Shown here one piece after another: positions 1 through 13,426 of a DNA stretch of 64,000 nt (the stretch's first letter is position 1; the number at the start of each line of letters is the position of its first letter). The stretch comes from Luzula sylvatica (lineage: Eukaryota; Streptophyta; Magnoliopsida; Poales; Juncaceae): the NCBI GenBank assembly GCA_946800325.1, contig OX326960.1, forward strand, positions 23,947,708 to 24,011,707, in the 5' to 3' direction. The translations under genes and the position numbers were made by a program. The notes beneath the pieces were generated by a model that was not told where the DNA came from, searched no databases, and saw only the letters and a list, made by a program, of their open reading frames with translations.

Positions 1-1497
1 AGTTATTTACTTATACATATTACTTATTTATTTCGATTTCAAATTTAATAACTTATACATACCCGACGAGTATCATGATATCGAATACAATACGACTTGA
101 TTTTTGAAATATCCGCATTACGCATTATAAAGCCAATTCGACTAAAAATCAGTAAATAAAATTTAAACATATATTATACATCGAATAAAAATAGTTGTGA
201 TAATATTGAAGAACTATAAAACTCAAAAACATAGGAAGGACATAAAAAGGAGTGGGATTAATATAATTACATTTTTTTTAATATTCATTTTCACACATGT
301 AAAAGTCAACTATAGAGAAGGACGAACAAGTACAAGGATATATTATTAAGTAATAAAGAAATAAAAAATACTTACAAAATTAAATTAAACTTTCTTAATG
401 AGTTTTGAACCTTTGGTTATATTAAAAAGAAACAAATGGTTGGCACATGTAAGGCACATGAATATAATTAGCAATGAGATTCTTCAACAAATACATGTTC
501 ACACAAACAATAACATTTTCCTCTCCATTTATTCTCCATTGATTCTTAATCACCATCCTTTTCATACTACATCAATCTAACCATTAGATCTGAGACGTCC
601 ATTTATGTTCTTATAATCACAACCACACGATATTTAACCATCAAACTGGACCAGATAGAGACCAGAACTGCCATTGCTAATGATTGTTATCCAACCTTAG
701 ATTTTTATTTCTCCATTCTCTCCATTTTATAATTATGAGAAATGGGATATAGATTTTAATTAGGGTATTATTTAGATCGCGGTAATATAAGATTATTATG
801 ATAAGAAATATGATTGATAAGAATCAAATTATCATGTTATGAAAATAGTTTTGCTTGGATTAATATATTAGATTCCTAAAACTTTTAACATTCTTTAGTT
901 TATTTATTTATGATATGACCATTATAATCTTAGAATTTATGAAATTAATATTCTATGTATCTATAATCATTTCATTCGATATTATTATCTATAATTATTT
1001 ATACTTCATTTTATGAATTAATATTTATATTTGAAAAATACAGTTGGAAGGAGGTTAACCAGACCTCGCCCAATTTCTTCGAGAAATAAATAAATAAAAT
1101 TACAATTTAGATTATATTATATTTAATTTGTATATTATTTTTCATAAAATAAATACTTCAAGAGTACAATGACAATTTTATAAATGAATACATTTAATAA
1201 GGTTACATTTTCAATCCATACAAACAATTATATTCCATAAATCTTATATGAATATCTCAATTTTTGTTAGAATGGAGAAGAGCCGTAACTTGTAAACAAT
1301 TCTACTGATTCATATTCTCCTTTTATCCTCCATTCACACAACGTCAACCCCCACTTATCCTGACCCTTCATTCGTAGCTTCTTTTTGTTGACTGCACGAA
1401 TCTCGACGCAATCCTTGAGATCAGATCGACCCTGAGTCTTACGTGGCTGGTCTGTTAATACCACACGTCAAATTCTTTTCTACAGTCCTAGGTGGCA
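1..1497. other. AT-rich intergenic DNA
   Basis: No coding region with a recognisable family is visible on either strand. Short open frames such as 398-580 have low-complexity, unrelated translations. The stretch leads into the CT-rich promoter region of the gene at 1760. Confidence 0.6.
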
Positions 1498-1580
1498 TAT
1501 CTCTCTCTCTCTCTCTCTCTATCTCTAGGTCAATATATTATCTCTCAGATCTCTCTCTCTCTCTCTCGGTCTATATATTA
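1498..1580 (+). promoter_or_regulatory. CT microsatellites and TATA box upstream of the MGNC gene
   Basis: Two (CT)n tracts at about 1498-1520 and 1551-1567 flank short TATA-like stretches. The best TATA candidate is 1572-1580 (tatatatta), about 180 bp before the ATG at 1760. CT tracts near the start are common in plant core promoters. The assignment rests on position and motif only. Confidence 0.4.
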
Positions 1581-1759
1581 GTACCAACCAACTAATGCCT
1601 TCAGTTTTTATATTTTTTCTCTTTCCTTCAACTACACCTTTCTTTCAAAAGAAAATAACATCATTAAAGAAATAGAGAACAAATTTCTCATGCAAAAAGA
1701 TTGAAATACCACAAAAAGGAAAATTGTAGAGAGAGAGAGATATATATATTGGTTGATGC

Positions 1760-2134
1760 ATGGGAAATTGCAACTGCAATTGCATAGAGTTCGCAAAAAG
1801 CGTGTCATGGGTCGACGATGGAGAATGGGACATCGCGGAGCCTGAATATCTAGAAGACAAAAAGAAGGTGAAATCCAAAAAGACAATCAAACGAGAAGAA
1901 GAATCGAAAAGAGAAAAAGAAAATGAAATTATTATGGCACCAACGGCAGTTAAAATCAAGATATCGAAGAAGCAATTGGATGAACTGCTCAACAAAGTTG
2001 ATAGTAAAGACTTGCCGATGCAAGATCTCTTGGCCGGGCTCGTTAAAGTTGGCAAACCGTGCCAGACGGTACCGGAGAGAGAACGGTATTGGCGACCTGC
2101 ATTGCAAAGCATACCGGAACTCCCCGAACAATAG
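1760..2134 (+). CDS. Small MGNC-type, probably N-myristoylated plant protein
   Basis: Uncharacterised single-exon protein of 124 residues. The N-terminus MGNCNCNC has Gly2 followed by several cysteines, a classic signal for N-myristoylation plus palmitoylation, so membrane attachment is likely. Residues about 30-58 are highly charged (Lys/Glu-rich). The C-terminal half carries VKIKISKKQLDELLNKVD and ends near RYWRPALQSIPE. I recognise this layout (an MGNC start, a VKIKISKKELEELL-like segment, a WRPALQSIPE-like end) from a family of short plant proteins with no assigned biochemical role, some annotated as stress-responsive. The start is fixed by the myristoylation signal and by the CT/TATA promoter upstream. 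No truncation is visible. Function unknown; confident that it is a real gene. Confidence 0.85.
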   Translation: MGNCNCNCIEFAKSVSWVDDGEWDIAEPEYLEDKKKVKSKKTIKREEESKREKENEIIMAPTAVKIKISKKQLDELLNKVDSKDLPMQDLLAGLVKVGKPCQTVPERERYWRPALQSIPELPEQ

Positions 2135-2199
2135 ATCATATTTTTTTTATTTCTTCGTTATGATGACTGAGTGAAGTTAGAGTTGTTTTTTATTGATTT

Positions 2200-4315
2200 A
2201 TTATTTTTTTACTTTTTTTGTATTTCTTAATATTTTATGTGATTATTTATTGTTTGTTAGGATATGGTAGTTTGTAAATTAATTGATTTTAGTCTTATGA
2301 GGTTAGCATTGAACATAAAATCGTGTGGAGTAAAGAACAGAAAGCAGTGTATGTTTGAGTTTGTATGGATTTGGTTTTAAAAAGAGGTATATATTTGGAT
2401 AATTTTGTGTTGGATCATATAACTAAAACACAAAATTAATATTAAATTAAATGACTTAATATTCTTGGTGGCTAAGTTGTAGGTATTTGGCATTGATTAT
2501 ATATCTGTAACCTTTTACCGTTTCACTATTTGCTAATAATTAACTCATTAACATCTTGTGATATAATTATATTAAATGCTTTGAAACCTATTAGCTCTGC
2601 CAGTATTATTCTTACCTATGTAAATATAGATACATCAGAATACATAATGTACATAGGAAACAGAGAGAGCATAACATGATAAGGAGATACATAGAATACA
2701 GAGAGAGGGTGAATATAACATACCAATATCTAATATACTTATATATTCATATGTTCTTAATATTCCTCCATATTGCACTCAATATACCATTTTATAATTA
2801 CAATATACTATTTCGAGTTGAGCATTGAAGAATATTATCATCCGTTGTTCTCACGAACTTGCCCTAAAGAACGACATTTCCGAATTATTTTGGGGTATTT
2901 CCAACAGTCTGCGCGAACGGACGGAATAATACCTAAGAACAACATTCGCGCAATTCGGATAAACGGTTTCAATTTTATTGTTATATTTTATTACATGTAA
3001 ATTCATATATTTTATTCTTTATCAATATCAGATTATATCGTTTTATCATATTTTGTTTTAACATTTTGTTGATTTGGTTAAATGATAAAAAGTATTACTC
3101 GACAATTTTATGCTAATTAATCATTTGACATTTTTTTCGAGGCCATTGTTTTGTAGAAAATGTTCTGAGATTCTTGAGCTACCTATTTTGGCAGCAAACA
3201 AGAATAATTGCATAATTTCATGAAAGTAATTTATAATTGTCCAAGCTAAGATGGTAGACCCCCAAGTAATCAAATCATGACAAGTAGTAACAAATCATGG
3301 TTGACACATCGACAATAAGTTATTGTGTCCAAATTTTGATTCAACGCGGGTATATGTCCATCATAGTAGTTGGCCAGAAATGTGTTGCTTTCTAATTTGG
3401 TGAAGCTATAAAAGATATTTCGAGCCACCAAGAACACGTATGTAATTAAAATAATTTATAAGCTTATGTAACTTCCAAATTATAATATTTGCTATAAGGG
3501 AATCGGATTATAAGGTGGAGGAGTAAAAAATTTTGGAATTAATAATTTTACGGTTTGTTGGAATGTTTAAATTATAAGATAATGAAAAATATAATTTTTT
3601 ATTTGACCGTTTATAAAAAATTTCTTCCATCTTGTCACTCCTCAAATTTGAAAAATCAATATTTGTTAGTTTCGTGAAATTAGAAGATTTCTAAAAAATA
3701 TAATTCTAATATTTTTTGTAATCAAACAAGAAATTAGGTTGGAATGAAAATATATAATTCAATTATATACCAAATTCCATGCTCCCAACCATGTACTAAA
3801 TGAATATCCGTTGATGGTCCTAATGAATGGAAAAAAATAGTGTACTCTTTGACTTGTGAATTTATGTGATCTTTGATAATTATTTTTAATTTAATGCTTT
3901 GGTCTCGTTTTTAATTTTGGTATTGTGGCTGAATTGGGTGTTGATTAATATTTCAAAAAGTGGGTCGAAATAAGATTGGCCCATAAAATATAATTTGCAT
4001 AGAAAATCTGTAATTTTCTTGGCCCGAAAAAAATAAAAATATTTTAAAAGCCCTAATATTGATTTCATATTAATAAGTAAAAACAATAATATGCCAAAGC
4101 TAAGTTAGCCTTATGCAGGCCGGCCCTGTACATCGGCAATGAATAATCCAAATTAATAACAAAATGTCGCGCATTACGTGGAAGCAGATATTTCAAAAGT
4201 CAAGTTATATCGTATCGAATATCGATACTCGTTGGATGCTAGAGACTGGAAAGGTCTCAGTCATAAAAGCTTTTGTTCCAGAATACATGCCATGCGGCAC
4301 AACCAATATTGCATG
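2200..4315. other. AT-rich intergenic DNA
   Basis: I see no gene or clear repeat boundary. The sequence is AT-rich with isolated short frames (for example 2773-3000) whose translations resemble nothing known. Confidence 0.55.
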
Positions 4316-4594
4316 CAGTGTTTTAAAAAAGGCGAAAAACGGTGAAAAACGATGAAAAACGGTGTTTCGGTGGAAGAACGTTCCGTTTTTTTACAAGATG
4401 GTTTGAAAAAACGGTCAAACGTTTTTTTAACGTGTTTGACCGTTTTTTTTTTTGGAAAAAAACGTTTTTCGTACCAAAAAACGACCGTTTTTCTCATCAA
4501 ATTTCATGGATCTTTGAATATTTTAAATAATTTTCGGCCCAAAATGAATTTCAGCCCAAGGAAAATGCAAAATAACTCTTCTCTCCAACTGAAC

Positions 4595-4628
<34 letters not shown>

Positions 4629-4745
4629 CAGACTCTCCAACTCAACTCTTCGCTCGCGAGTCAGGCCTCACTCTCCTCTCTCGCACACTGTCCTCTCTCT
4701 CAGACGCGAGTCGCGATTGGTTCTCTCTCTCGCTCGAGCAGACTG

Positions 4746-4810
<65 letters not shown>

Positions 4811-5345
4811 CTGACTCTGACCTCGTCACTCTGCGACGGCTCAGATGGTTCAGACGGCTCACAAGCACTTGCCCAAATTTGCGACTCGCCCAAATTTGCA
4901 AATTTCTGGTTGACTGGTTCTGCAAATTTTCTCCCCCAAATTTGCGACTGATCTGCGATCTGCGACTGATTTTCTGGCCCAAATTTCTGGTACAGTGGCT
5001 TGCGAATTTGTGTTTATAATCTATGTAAATTTGTGTTTAGAATTTATCTTATAATTTTGGCAGTGGGTAATTTGGTGTTTAGAATTTATGTTTAAAATTA
5101 GGGTTTAAGGTTTAAGGTTTTGAGTAAATTTGCGGGTAAATTATATTTCTAAATTAATTCATGGCTTAAAATTTAATTTTAGAAATTTGAATTATTATAT
5201 ATTTATTTGGTTTCGTATATTAATTTCAATTAAATTATTATCGATTTCGATGACCGTTTTTTTACCGTTTTTTTCACCGTTTTACGATAATCCCGTTTTA
5301 CGGTCCCCGACCGTTCCGTACCGTTTACCGTAATTTACAACATTG
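4316..5345 (+). mobile_element. Non-autonomous hAT-like element with 8-bp target duplication
   Basis: The left end starts cagtgttttaaaaaaggcg and the right end closes gtaatttacaacattg, so the ends are inverted repeats (CAGTGTTTTAAA versus CAATGTTGTAAA). It is flanked by attgcatg at 4308-4315 and attgcacg at 5346-5353, an 8-bp target duplication with one mismatch, as expected for hAT elements. The interior has no transposase. It holds repeated accg/aaacgg motifs near both ends, a (CT)n tract of about 64 bp at 4750-4806 and repeats of cccaaatttgcgactc. The same terminal motif recurs in elements at 43702, 49120 and 49367. Confidence 0.75.
4746..4806. repeat. (CT)n microsatellite
   Basis: About 30 uninterrupted CT dinucleotides inside the hAT-like element, with shorter CT runs at 4598-4625. 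They produce Ser/Leu-rich and Arg/Glu-rich open frames on the two strands that are not genes. Confidence 0.9.
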
Positions 5346-7140
5346 ATTGCACGTGACATATTGAATATTTTGTTTCAAGAAATAACGGATATTTTTCAGA
5401 TATTTTCAAATACTTATTGGATATTTCTAAAGTATAAAATATGTACTTGAAAAATAAAAATAAAAAATTGAAACAGGAATAAGTGAGTAATACATATAAA
5501 TAAAAAATTAAATTAAATAAACATTTACTTAATAAGAAGTTATTTTTGTAAAAACAAATTTTTAGTATATTTTATGTCAAATATATAATATATAAAAAAT
5601 TAAATATATAAATTATAATTAATCAAATAATAAAATATTACATATAATGGACGTATCGTATCTTATGTCTTTTTGAAATTATCGTATTGTCGTATTTGTA
5701 TCGTGTCGGATACAATATTCGTATTTGTATCTGTACAACACATGTCGTCAATCAATAATCATAGAAGAAAAAGTTATACAAGAATTTGATAATTTTTATT
5801 ATAAGAATAAGAAAGAGACATAAAATATTTGATTGATTGTTACTTTGATGGATTGTGCATAATGACATAAGAAAGCTCTCTATGACTCTATATATAAATG
5901 CTACTCATCCTAAACTCTTTACACACTTCTAATTCAAGAACGATAATATACATCACATTGGTAACATAAACAACTTCAATAACTTCAAACTAGATTATTC
6001 ATTCACCAATTAACTATTCTAGAATATCACAATACAATGAACCATCTAGAAAAATTCAAAATAAATATATTTTATAATTTAATACTTCCTGTAAAATATT
6101 CGGAATAAAATACAAAAAATAAATAAGTCAGATACTCCAACATGTATCAAAAAATTATCAATATTTTTTGATTTATTTATTTATAAATGATCATTATACT
6201 CTTGACTTATATGAAATCAATTGTATATTTTATATATTCATATCATCTAATATTTTTTTATATTTTTTTAATGTCTAATTCAATACTATTATATTAATTG
6301 TAGTTTTGATAGTTGTATTTTTCCAAAATAGTATGGTTTGCGTTTCGACTCAAGATGCCAATAAAAAAATAAAATATATGAGAGAGAAAATCAATATTGA
6401 CAAGATTCGATTCCACCAACCCAACACCCATCCTTAAAACAAAAAATAGTTAAGTGTACATTAATTATGATTTATTTCCCACTGGTCCTGATAAAATTAA
6501 AATTGTCATCTAGTTTTCATTATTGTGAATATTACATATTTAGAACCTATATCTTCGTATAGGATGGCTAAAATATTTATTTAAATATCATTGGTTTGAT
6601 AGTTCGAATTTTTAATCAGTAAATTTATTTTGAGTTTTGTGTTTTTCCTTGATAATCTTTCAAATTTGTTCAAGTATCTCAAAACAAATATAACGACCAA
6701 AAAGTGCTAAGTATTAAATTGCCTGGTATTCAATTAAGTATTTTAACCATCAGCTTCTTTATAAATAGAATTATTACAAACTATATTTGCATAAATATTC
6801 TCATGGTTCCAATACTTCAAAGAAAATTAAATTCGATAAATTCTCGATTTTTGAGAGTTTTATTTCTCAAATTGCCAAAGTTTCTTTTGTCTATTTTATG
6901 CAAAAGGCCATATGCTTATGCCTCCACCATACTTACTTAATTGGTCCATTGTTCCATAGACAAAATTTTGCCTTACATTAAATCCATCTAATTGAACGTT
7001 GATCTCACTAGCAATAACATTATCATTTATCACCGTATCAAACCCCAAAATTAAATGTACCAAACGAAGATCACACAAAACTTTAAGGACCATTAATGTA
7101 ATTTTTAGTCCAGACAAAATATACCCTCAATTAATAACCA
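5346..7140. other. AT-rich intergenic DNA
   Basis: No gene is recognised. The open frames at 6704-6981 are AT-rich and resemble no family. The 3' part is the upstream region of the MATE gene. Confidence 0.5.
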
Positions 7141-7165
7141 GTCCCCTCTACACTCTACTCCCCTC

Positions 7166-7169
<4 letters not shown>

Positions 7170-7202
<33 letters not shown>
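7170..7202 (+). promoter_or_regulatory. CT-rich 5' leader of the MATE gene
   Basis: A (CT)n tract ends nine bases before the ATG at 7211, probably within the 5' untranslated leader. No clear TATA box could be assigned. Confidence 0.4.
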
Positions 7203-7205
<3 letters not shown>

Positions 7206-7210
7206 CACAA

Positions 7211-10200
7211 ATGGTGATCAGCAGTATGGAGAATGAATCTAATGGCGCTCTCGAGTCAATCCTCTCCGACGAGCAAACACCATGGTTGAAGCGAATGCAA
7301 TCAGCTTTTTTGACAGAAATGCAACTCATGATGCCATTGGCAGTGCCGGCAGTGGTGGTGTACATGGTGATCAGCGTGATGTCGGTGGCGTCTCAGATGT
7401 TCTGCGGGCACCTCGGCAACCTCGAATTCGCCGCCGCTTCGTTAGGAAACAACGGCATTCAAGTCTTTGCTTACGGTCTCATGGTATCCATCTATACTCC
7501 CATTAATTAGTTGCCATTTTTAAGGTTTTGATTTTACTTTGGAAAATTAAATTAGTTTTCTGCATATATTAATTGATATTTAAGTATTTGAAATTATTTG
7601 AAAATAATGCCAAAAGAAGCCGAGTCTTATTCTAAAAGTTCTCTTTGATTGTTGGATTACAGCAATGAATACAAGACAAGTGATATTTTGGTTGATTTGT
7701 CACATCCATCTTTTGGCTTATTGTAACCTAACCCTTCACATGGGGTAAATTTTATATGGCAGAGATTCACCATCGCCATGTGAATTGTGAATCAAATTTA
7801 TTATCACACAACATAAATTGTCTTGTATTAAACTTTAACGCATAATTTTTTTATTGATTTCAAAAAATTTATCACATAATTACATGTATCCCATTTAAAG
7901 TTGCAAAAAAAAATTAACACATGTTGGGCTGAAATCGAGTCCAGTAGGAGTTGGACCTAGCTCGCTCGAATTATAGTCGAAATATCTTCGAGTTGGGCCG
8001 AAATATACCTACGTGTTAATATTAAACATAGCCCAAAACTATAACATGTAATTTGTCACGCTTTCAATGATCTTTTAAAAATTCGAAAATTCGAAAATTC
8101 AAATTGTTTAATATTTTTTTTAAAATATTCAATAATTTTGAGCCACGCCGGGTTGAGTAGCATTACCCATCAAATTGAGTTGTTTTAGAAACCGGACACT
8201 ATTTCGAGTCATAACCAAATCAAGCCGAGCTCGTTCAAGCCAAATTGAGCAGCTCGAACTTTCAGGTCGAGCTTTACGGCCCCGAGTTCGAGTTGGATCC
8301 AACGTGCTCGAACTCGACTCGATTGCAGCCCTTACGCATTAGCAAGTTGCATTTTGTTTTATTTGTCAAATTTTGTTTGGTAATTTGTTAGATAGGCATG
8401 TAGATTACAGGTAGAAACCAGATTAATGTAGTTTATTTTTTGGCTAGTTTCTAAGTTGAAGTCTAATATAGTTCATTTTTTTAATTTTAGTTCTAATTTA
8501 ATTTACGAGATTAATGTCATTTAGTAATTTAAATTTTAATATTCTTTTTATTATTTTTATTGAGAATTTGTTAAAACATTTTGTTTCAATGAAACAAATT
8601 TTTATTTATTTAAAAAGAACTTTTAACTCAAATTTTAATAACTTCTAGTTGTTACTGACAGTTAGGAATGGGAAGCGCAGTAGAAACATTATGTGGACAA
8701 GCAAATGGCGCCGAAAAGTACGAAATGTTAGGCGTGTATCTCCAAAGGTCCACGGTACTTCTAATGGCAACGAGCATACCACTCACGATAATTTACATAT
8801 TATCCAAACCAATTCTCCAACTTCTCGGTCAATCAGACGAAATTTCCAGCGCGGCCTCTTTATACGTTTACGGATTAATCCCTCAAATTTTCGCATATGC
8901 CGCAAATTTCCCCATCCAAAAGTTTTTACAAGCGCAAAGCATAGTCGCGCCTAGTGCATATATACTAATCGCGACGTTTATCTTTCATTTGTTGGTTAGT
9001 TGGGTTGTGGTGTTTAAATTAGGGTATGGACTTGTGGGTGCCGCTTTGGTTCTTAGTTTAAGTTGGTGGTTCTATGTGGGGGCTCAATTTATGTACATCG
9101 TTAAGAGTCCGAGGTGTCGGTCCACCTGGAACGGGTTCACCTGGCAGGCATTTGCGGGTTTGCCTGATTTTCTGAAGTTGTCGACTGCGTCTGCTATTAT
9201 GTTGTGTCTCGAGACGTGGTACTTTCAAATATTAATTCTCATGGCTGGCTTGCTTGAGAACCCGCAATTATCTCTCGATGCACTCACAGTTTGGTATGGA
9301 TTTCCTTTCATTATGTTTTTTTGCTATATAAGTCGATGTGTTATGTTTATGGCTTCCATTGATCGTGTTCGAGAAATCGTGAAATTATTATCAGGTATAG
9401 TACCCTAAAAAAGAATAATAAATCATGCTTCGTGGAGAAATGATATGGCCACATAATCTAACCACAAATTTGGCATGAGTATCTAAGTTCTTAACTTAAT
9501 TTTGTGTGTTGAAAATTTGAAAATTTGAAATTTTGAATGATTTTTGCTGCAGCACATCAATATCAGGATGGGTATTCATGATCTCGGTTGGGTTCAACGC
9601 AGCTGCAAGGTTAGTCAAATAAACCAATCAACTTCGATCATTTTATTCCCACATTTTTTCACCAAACAAGAATTTCAAATAAACCAATGATTATCGAAAT
9701 TATGATTTTTACCCATTTGGCATATTCTTTAAATTTCTCGTACGAAACCGAGCATATCATTTTGTTATATTTTCAATAGTATTGTAGATGATCACACAAG
9801 TAATTCAAACTTTTGTTCAATAAACCAATCATCATCATTTTGTTCCACATTTCCACGAAACAAGAATTCAAAACGAACCAATTACTATCGAGATTGCAAT
9901 ATTTACCCATTTGGCTTGTACAAAACAAAGTATATCGTTTGTTATATTTATTAGTATCGTAATCTTTCTATCCATAGTGTGCGTGTGGGAAATGAGCTCG
10001 GAGCAGGAAATGCCAGATCAGCATCATTCTCGACAATAGTGGTAACTATCGTGTCTACATCAATATCAGTACTTGTAGCCATTCTTATCATGATTTATCG
10101 AGACAAAATCAGTTATATTTTCACCGAGGGTGAGACAGTGGCCCGTGCTGTTTCTGATCTCTGCCCCTTACTCGCCACCACCATTGTCGTCAGTGGCATC

Positions 10201-10981
10201 CAACCCGTTCTATCTGGTAATTAATCAATTTATGAAATATCACTAAAGCTAAGAAAAAAATCCTAAATATTTTCTCCTTTTAGTTTGTTAGTTTGATTAA
10301 TTAGTTTATTTTGTTTAGGTGTGGCTGTGGGAAGTGGATGGCAAGCATTAATAGCATACATAAATGTGGCATGTTATTACTTTGTGGGCCTCCCTTTGGG
10401 CCTTATTTTGGGCTTTAAATTAGGCTTTGGGTTGAAGGTGAAGTCCAAAACTCCCTACTTATTTATTAATACAGGAATTATTATTATTATTATTATTATT
10501 TGAGTTAATTTGTATGCATAAATACAGGGATTATGGGGAGGCATGTTGATAGGCACGGGCATACAAACTGTTATACTCTTCTGGATTACTTTTCGTACCG
10601 ATTGGAACAAAGAGGTTATAATATAAACTCTTTACCTTTTCGTATACGAGTTTAAGTCTAATCTAAATAATTCATTTCATATAATATACTTCGTGAGTCC
10701 AATTTTACTAATCTTTTTGCTTTAGAAGTATTGAAATCATAAAAGAAAAAGAAAAAGACTGATAAATATAATCATATATACATCATAGTCACATATGCCT
10801 AATTTTTTGAACCAAACAATATTTTGCAGTCACAAAATGAAATAAATATCTAGTTACTTTTAAGTTTTAACTAAAAAAATATTTTTTGTTGACATTGAAA
10901 AAAATATAGGTCGAGGAAACGAGGAAAAGATTAGACAAGTGGGATGACGTAAAGAGGCCTCTTCTCGAAGAAACCGAATAG
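7211..10981 (+). CDS. MATE family transporter, DTX40-like, seven exons
   Basis: Multidrug-and-toxin-extrusion transporter, expected to be a 12-helix H+-coupled antiporter exporting small organic compounds across the vacuolar or plasma membrane. Exons: 7211-7483, 8662-9293, 9553-9609, 9978-10216, 10319-10437, 10528-10614, 10910-10981. All introns are GT..AG, the frame is kept throughout, and the product is 492 residues, normal for the family. Visible motifs are [16 protein letters not shown] into [14 protein letters not shown] (the conserved CGQ region), [43 protein letters not shown] and [10 protein letters not shown] near the C-terminus. The closest family member I recall is Arabidopsis DTX40. 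ATG 7211 is the first in frame after the CT leader; a second Met lies five codons on (7226). Substrate cannot be told from sequence. The gene looks intact. Confidence 0.93.
7921..8336. mobile_element. Probable MITE in MATE intron 1
   Basis: Within the first intron (7484-8661), this stretch is less AT-rich and rich in the motif gctcgaactcgactcg. It ends with gattgcagccct, which reads on the other strand as agggctgcaatcgagtcgag, a frequent start of plant hAT-type MITEs. I could not fix the left boundary or a target duplication. Confidence 0.35.
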
Positions 10982-12040
10982 TCAAAATATCGTGATGCAG
11001 TCGCAAGACCTGCAAGGAGTCAGTGAAAATATTGGATTTAATAATCAGCGAAGAGTTAAATGGATTATTTAGTTTAGCTAATTAATTTTCTTGCAAGGAT
11101 GTCAATAGCAAGGAGGACAATATGCAAATTCAAATTATGCTTTCAAAAAAACAAAAAATATTATGCAAATGTAACGCAGCTGCAAATTTATATGTTTATT
11201 TTCGCACGTATATGCATAATGCATAGTTGACCTTATCTAATAATATTGATAATTTATTAAGTCTATAGATTGATTTCATGGGGGAGGATCAATTCTTCAA
11301 CAAAAGAAATAATTCATGAAGGATTTTACGACTCTTTCTTTTTATTCGATGGCTTTTCGGTGTCCGTCTCTTGGCCAGCCATGGCGGCAGACCCTAATTA
11401 GGGTTTACCTTTTATTTTCTTATTTTATATGGGTTGTGCCCTACATGTTGTTATTTCTGTTATGGAATTAGTAATGTTTTTTGTTTTATTTAAGGAAAAT
11501 TAGCATCAGACATTGTCTGTTGCCTTAAAAAAGAATTATGATTGCTTAGAAAATGTATATATGTAATTTAGTTATAAGCTTGTTATTACTTCCCTTATAT
11601 TATCTTTAGATATATGTACTTTTCTTTGAATAGAGCATATTCCAAATATTACACATGCCAAACAATATTTTTAGGTTTGTAGATATTAGGATTTGGACAT
11701 GTGGTGTGGAGGTGGTTTTCATGAATCATGATATTTCACATACACCCCTACAAAATCTTTAAATATGACATGTACCCCTCCAAATGTAAAATATCATAAA
11801 TTTACCTACAAAACATTAGAAATATCATCAATACCTTTTCTCTTGAAACATTTTTTTTTTGGGAAAAAACATCTTAATCACCCTTATTTCACAGTCATTA
11901 TTGTACAAGTGTAGTTTAGAAACATTTATGATACAAAATACAAACATGGAAAGGATCTGTATCCAATATACAATTTATGATATTTCATCATTTAAATATC
12001 ACAATTTTTCATCATTTCTCAGAATAAGAATAATAAATCA
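10982..12040. other. Intergenic DNA downstream of the MATE gene
   Basis: AT-rich, with no recognisable gene. It contains the probable 3' untranslated region of the MATE transcript and then unassigned sequence up to the duplicated block that begins near 12040. Confidence 0.5.
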
Positions 12041-12638
12041 TAATATGGTGTTTCCATCAAACAGGAGTTGATAAAACTAAAATAATGACACAACACATCA
12101 ATTATTTGAAATGCGTGAGCTAAGATAAAGTGCTATTTGTCTGCCTAAGTAAACTATATATTACTAAGATCATGATATCAATATCATCCTATCCAACCGC
12201 CTTTGAGAAAACAAGTCCAAATTCTTGGTGGTATATACCATATATGGATCGTAAATGGCACGTATAGACTTATAGTGTATAATGAGTCAAATGGTATATG
12301 AATCTTTTGATTATACTTATAGATTAATAAAATAACAAAACCATTCCTGAAGTATATGATTGAGCTATGACCGCATAATCCATACAAACAGAGAAATTGG
12401 ACTTCTATATTGTAAATGTTAAATGCTCAATAATGCCCATATAAAACTCAACATTATATTGCCCACACCTCACATGTATTTTAGATATTAGAGAAATGAT
12501 TTGAATCACCCATTATCCATCATCTATTCCCCTCTTATTTTTATCCATGTGCTATCAATACATAATTTAACTACAAATATGCTTTTCTTTTTACATATTT
12601 TAGTTCATTGTTTACTCATTCAATATATTTTAAATGAC

Positions 12639-12765
12639 AACCGTCCCATAATCCAGTTGGTTGAGTGTGAGACATAAAAAATCATATGTTGTGAGAAATT
12701 GTGAGTTCAAATCTCATTGACATCAACGGACAGGACCATCGAGACTTCTCCATTTATTTACGATA
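12639..12765 (+). mobile_element. tRNA-related SINE-like insertion
   Basis: Contains ccagttggttgagtgtgaga (A-box-like, about 12653-12672) and gtgagttcaaatctcat (B-box-like, about 12701-12717), spaced as in a tRNA-derived pol III promoter. It is absent from the equivalent place in duplicate copy 2, so it looks inserted. A diverged relative with the same atcatatgttgtgaga core lies on the minus strand at about 61389-61470. Confidence 0.5.
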
Positions 12766-13043
12766 TTGTTTTATGTGTCTGCTGTATATTTTCAAGGCCC
12801 ATATGAAATGGTAGTCCTGGAAATCTTGTTACAATTCTCACCACTTGTCAACAAATTATTTGACATAGATGATGATGATATTTATATCATGTGCACAATT
12901 ATATTTTTCATTGGGTGATGAATATGTGATGTTTAAACGGGTGATGTATATCATACCCCTAAAGTATTTGAATAACTCCCCCCTTTATCCCTACCTCCCT
13001 GAGATCAAATTGAACACAAAGTAGGTAACATCCTATTTCTAAC

Positions 13044-13053
13044 TATATAAAAG
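13044..13053 (+). promoter_or_regulatory. TATA box of small gene copy 1
   Basis: tatataaaag lies about 77 bp before the ATG at 13121. The matching site in copy 2 (tataaaaag at 15484) has the same spacing, so the core promoter was duplicated with the gene. Confidence 0.65.
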
Positions 13054-13120
13054 CTTACATATATCTCCTCCAATTTTGTCATAAAGAAGTTGTATCCCCT
13101 CTTACACTTTTTCTTCTACA

Positions 13121-13426
13121 ATGATTCTTTTAAGAACACCATTCTCATACTCCAAGATTGAGAAAGAGGATCCCGAAGACTCAAAACATCGCAAAGCACT
13201 ATATTTGATATACAAAATTTTGGAAGAATCCAATTCTATTACCAGAAGATCGACACCGTGGACTCGGAAAGCAACAAAAATTAGGATTAAAGTCAAGAAG
13301 AAGCTCAAGAGGATTGGGGTTTTCATGCGAAGGATGCGGGTTTTCGTGTGTACGCGAGTCGGGAAACATATAGATCGTTTGAATATGCTTGGTACAAATA
13401 AGAAATTAAGAGCAACAATGTTGTAA
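13121..13426 (+). CDS. Small basic plant protein, tandem copy 1
   Basis: Uncharacterised protein of 101 residues in one exon. The N-terminal part reads KIEKEDPEDSKHRKALYLIY and is followed by a strongly basic half (RKATKIRIKVKKKLKRIG, then MRRMRVFVCTRVGKHIDRL). The pattern of a KEDPEExxHRKAxxLIxKILE start plus a basic helix is one I associate with short uncharacterised plant proteins; no biochemical role is known to me. It pairs with the gene at 15558, about 70% identical by eye. The C-termini differ because a small indel near the end shifts the frame: this copy reads on to end KKLRATML, while copy 2 stops earlier. Both copies are open and have TATA boxes, so both may be expressed. Confidence 0.72.
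   Translation: MILLRTPFSYSKIEKEDPEDSKHRKALYLIYKILEESNSITRRSTPWTRKATKIRIKVKKKLKRIGVFMRRMRVFVCTRVGKHIDRLNMLGTNKKLRATML

Noticed and set aside
4352..4951. Ser/Leu-rich 199-residue open frame
   Set aside because: It is produced by the CT microsatellite and lies inside a non-coding hAT-like element.
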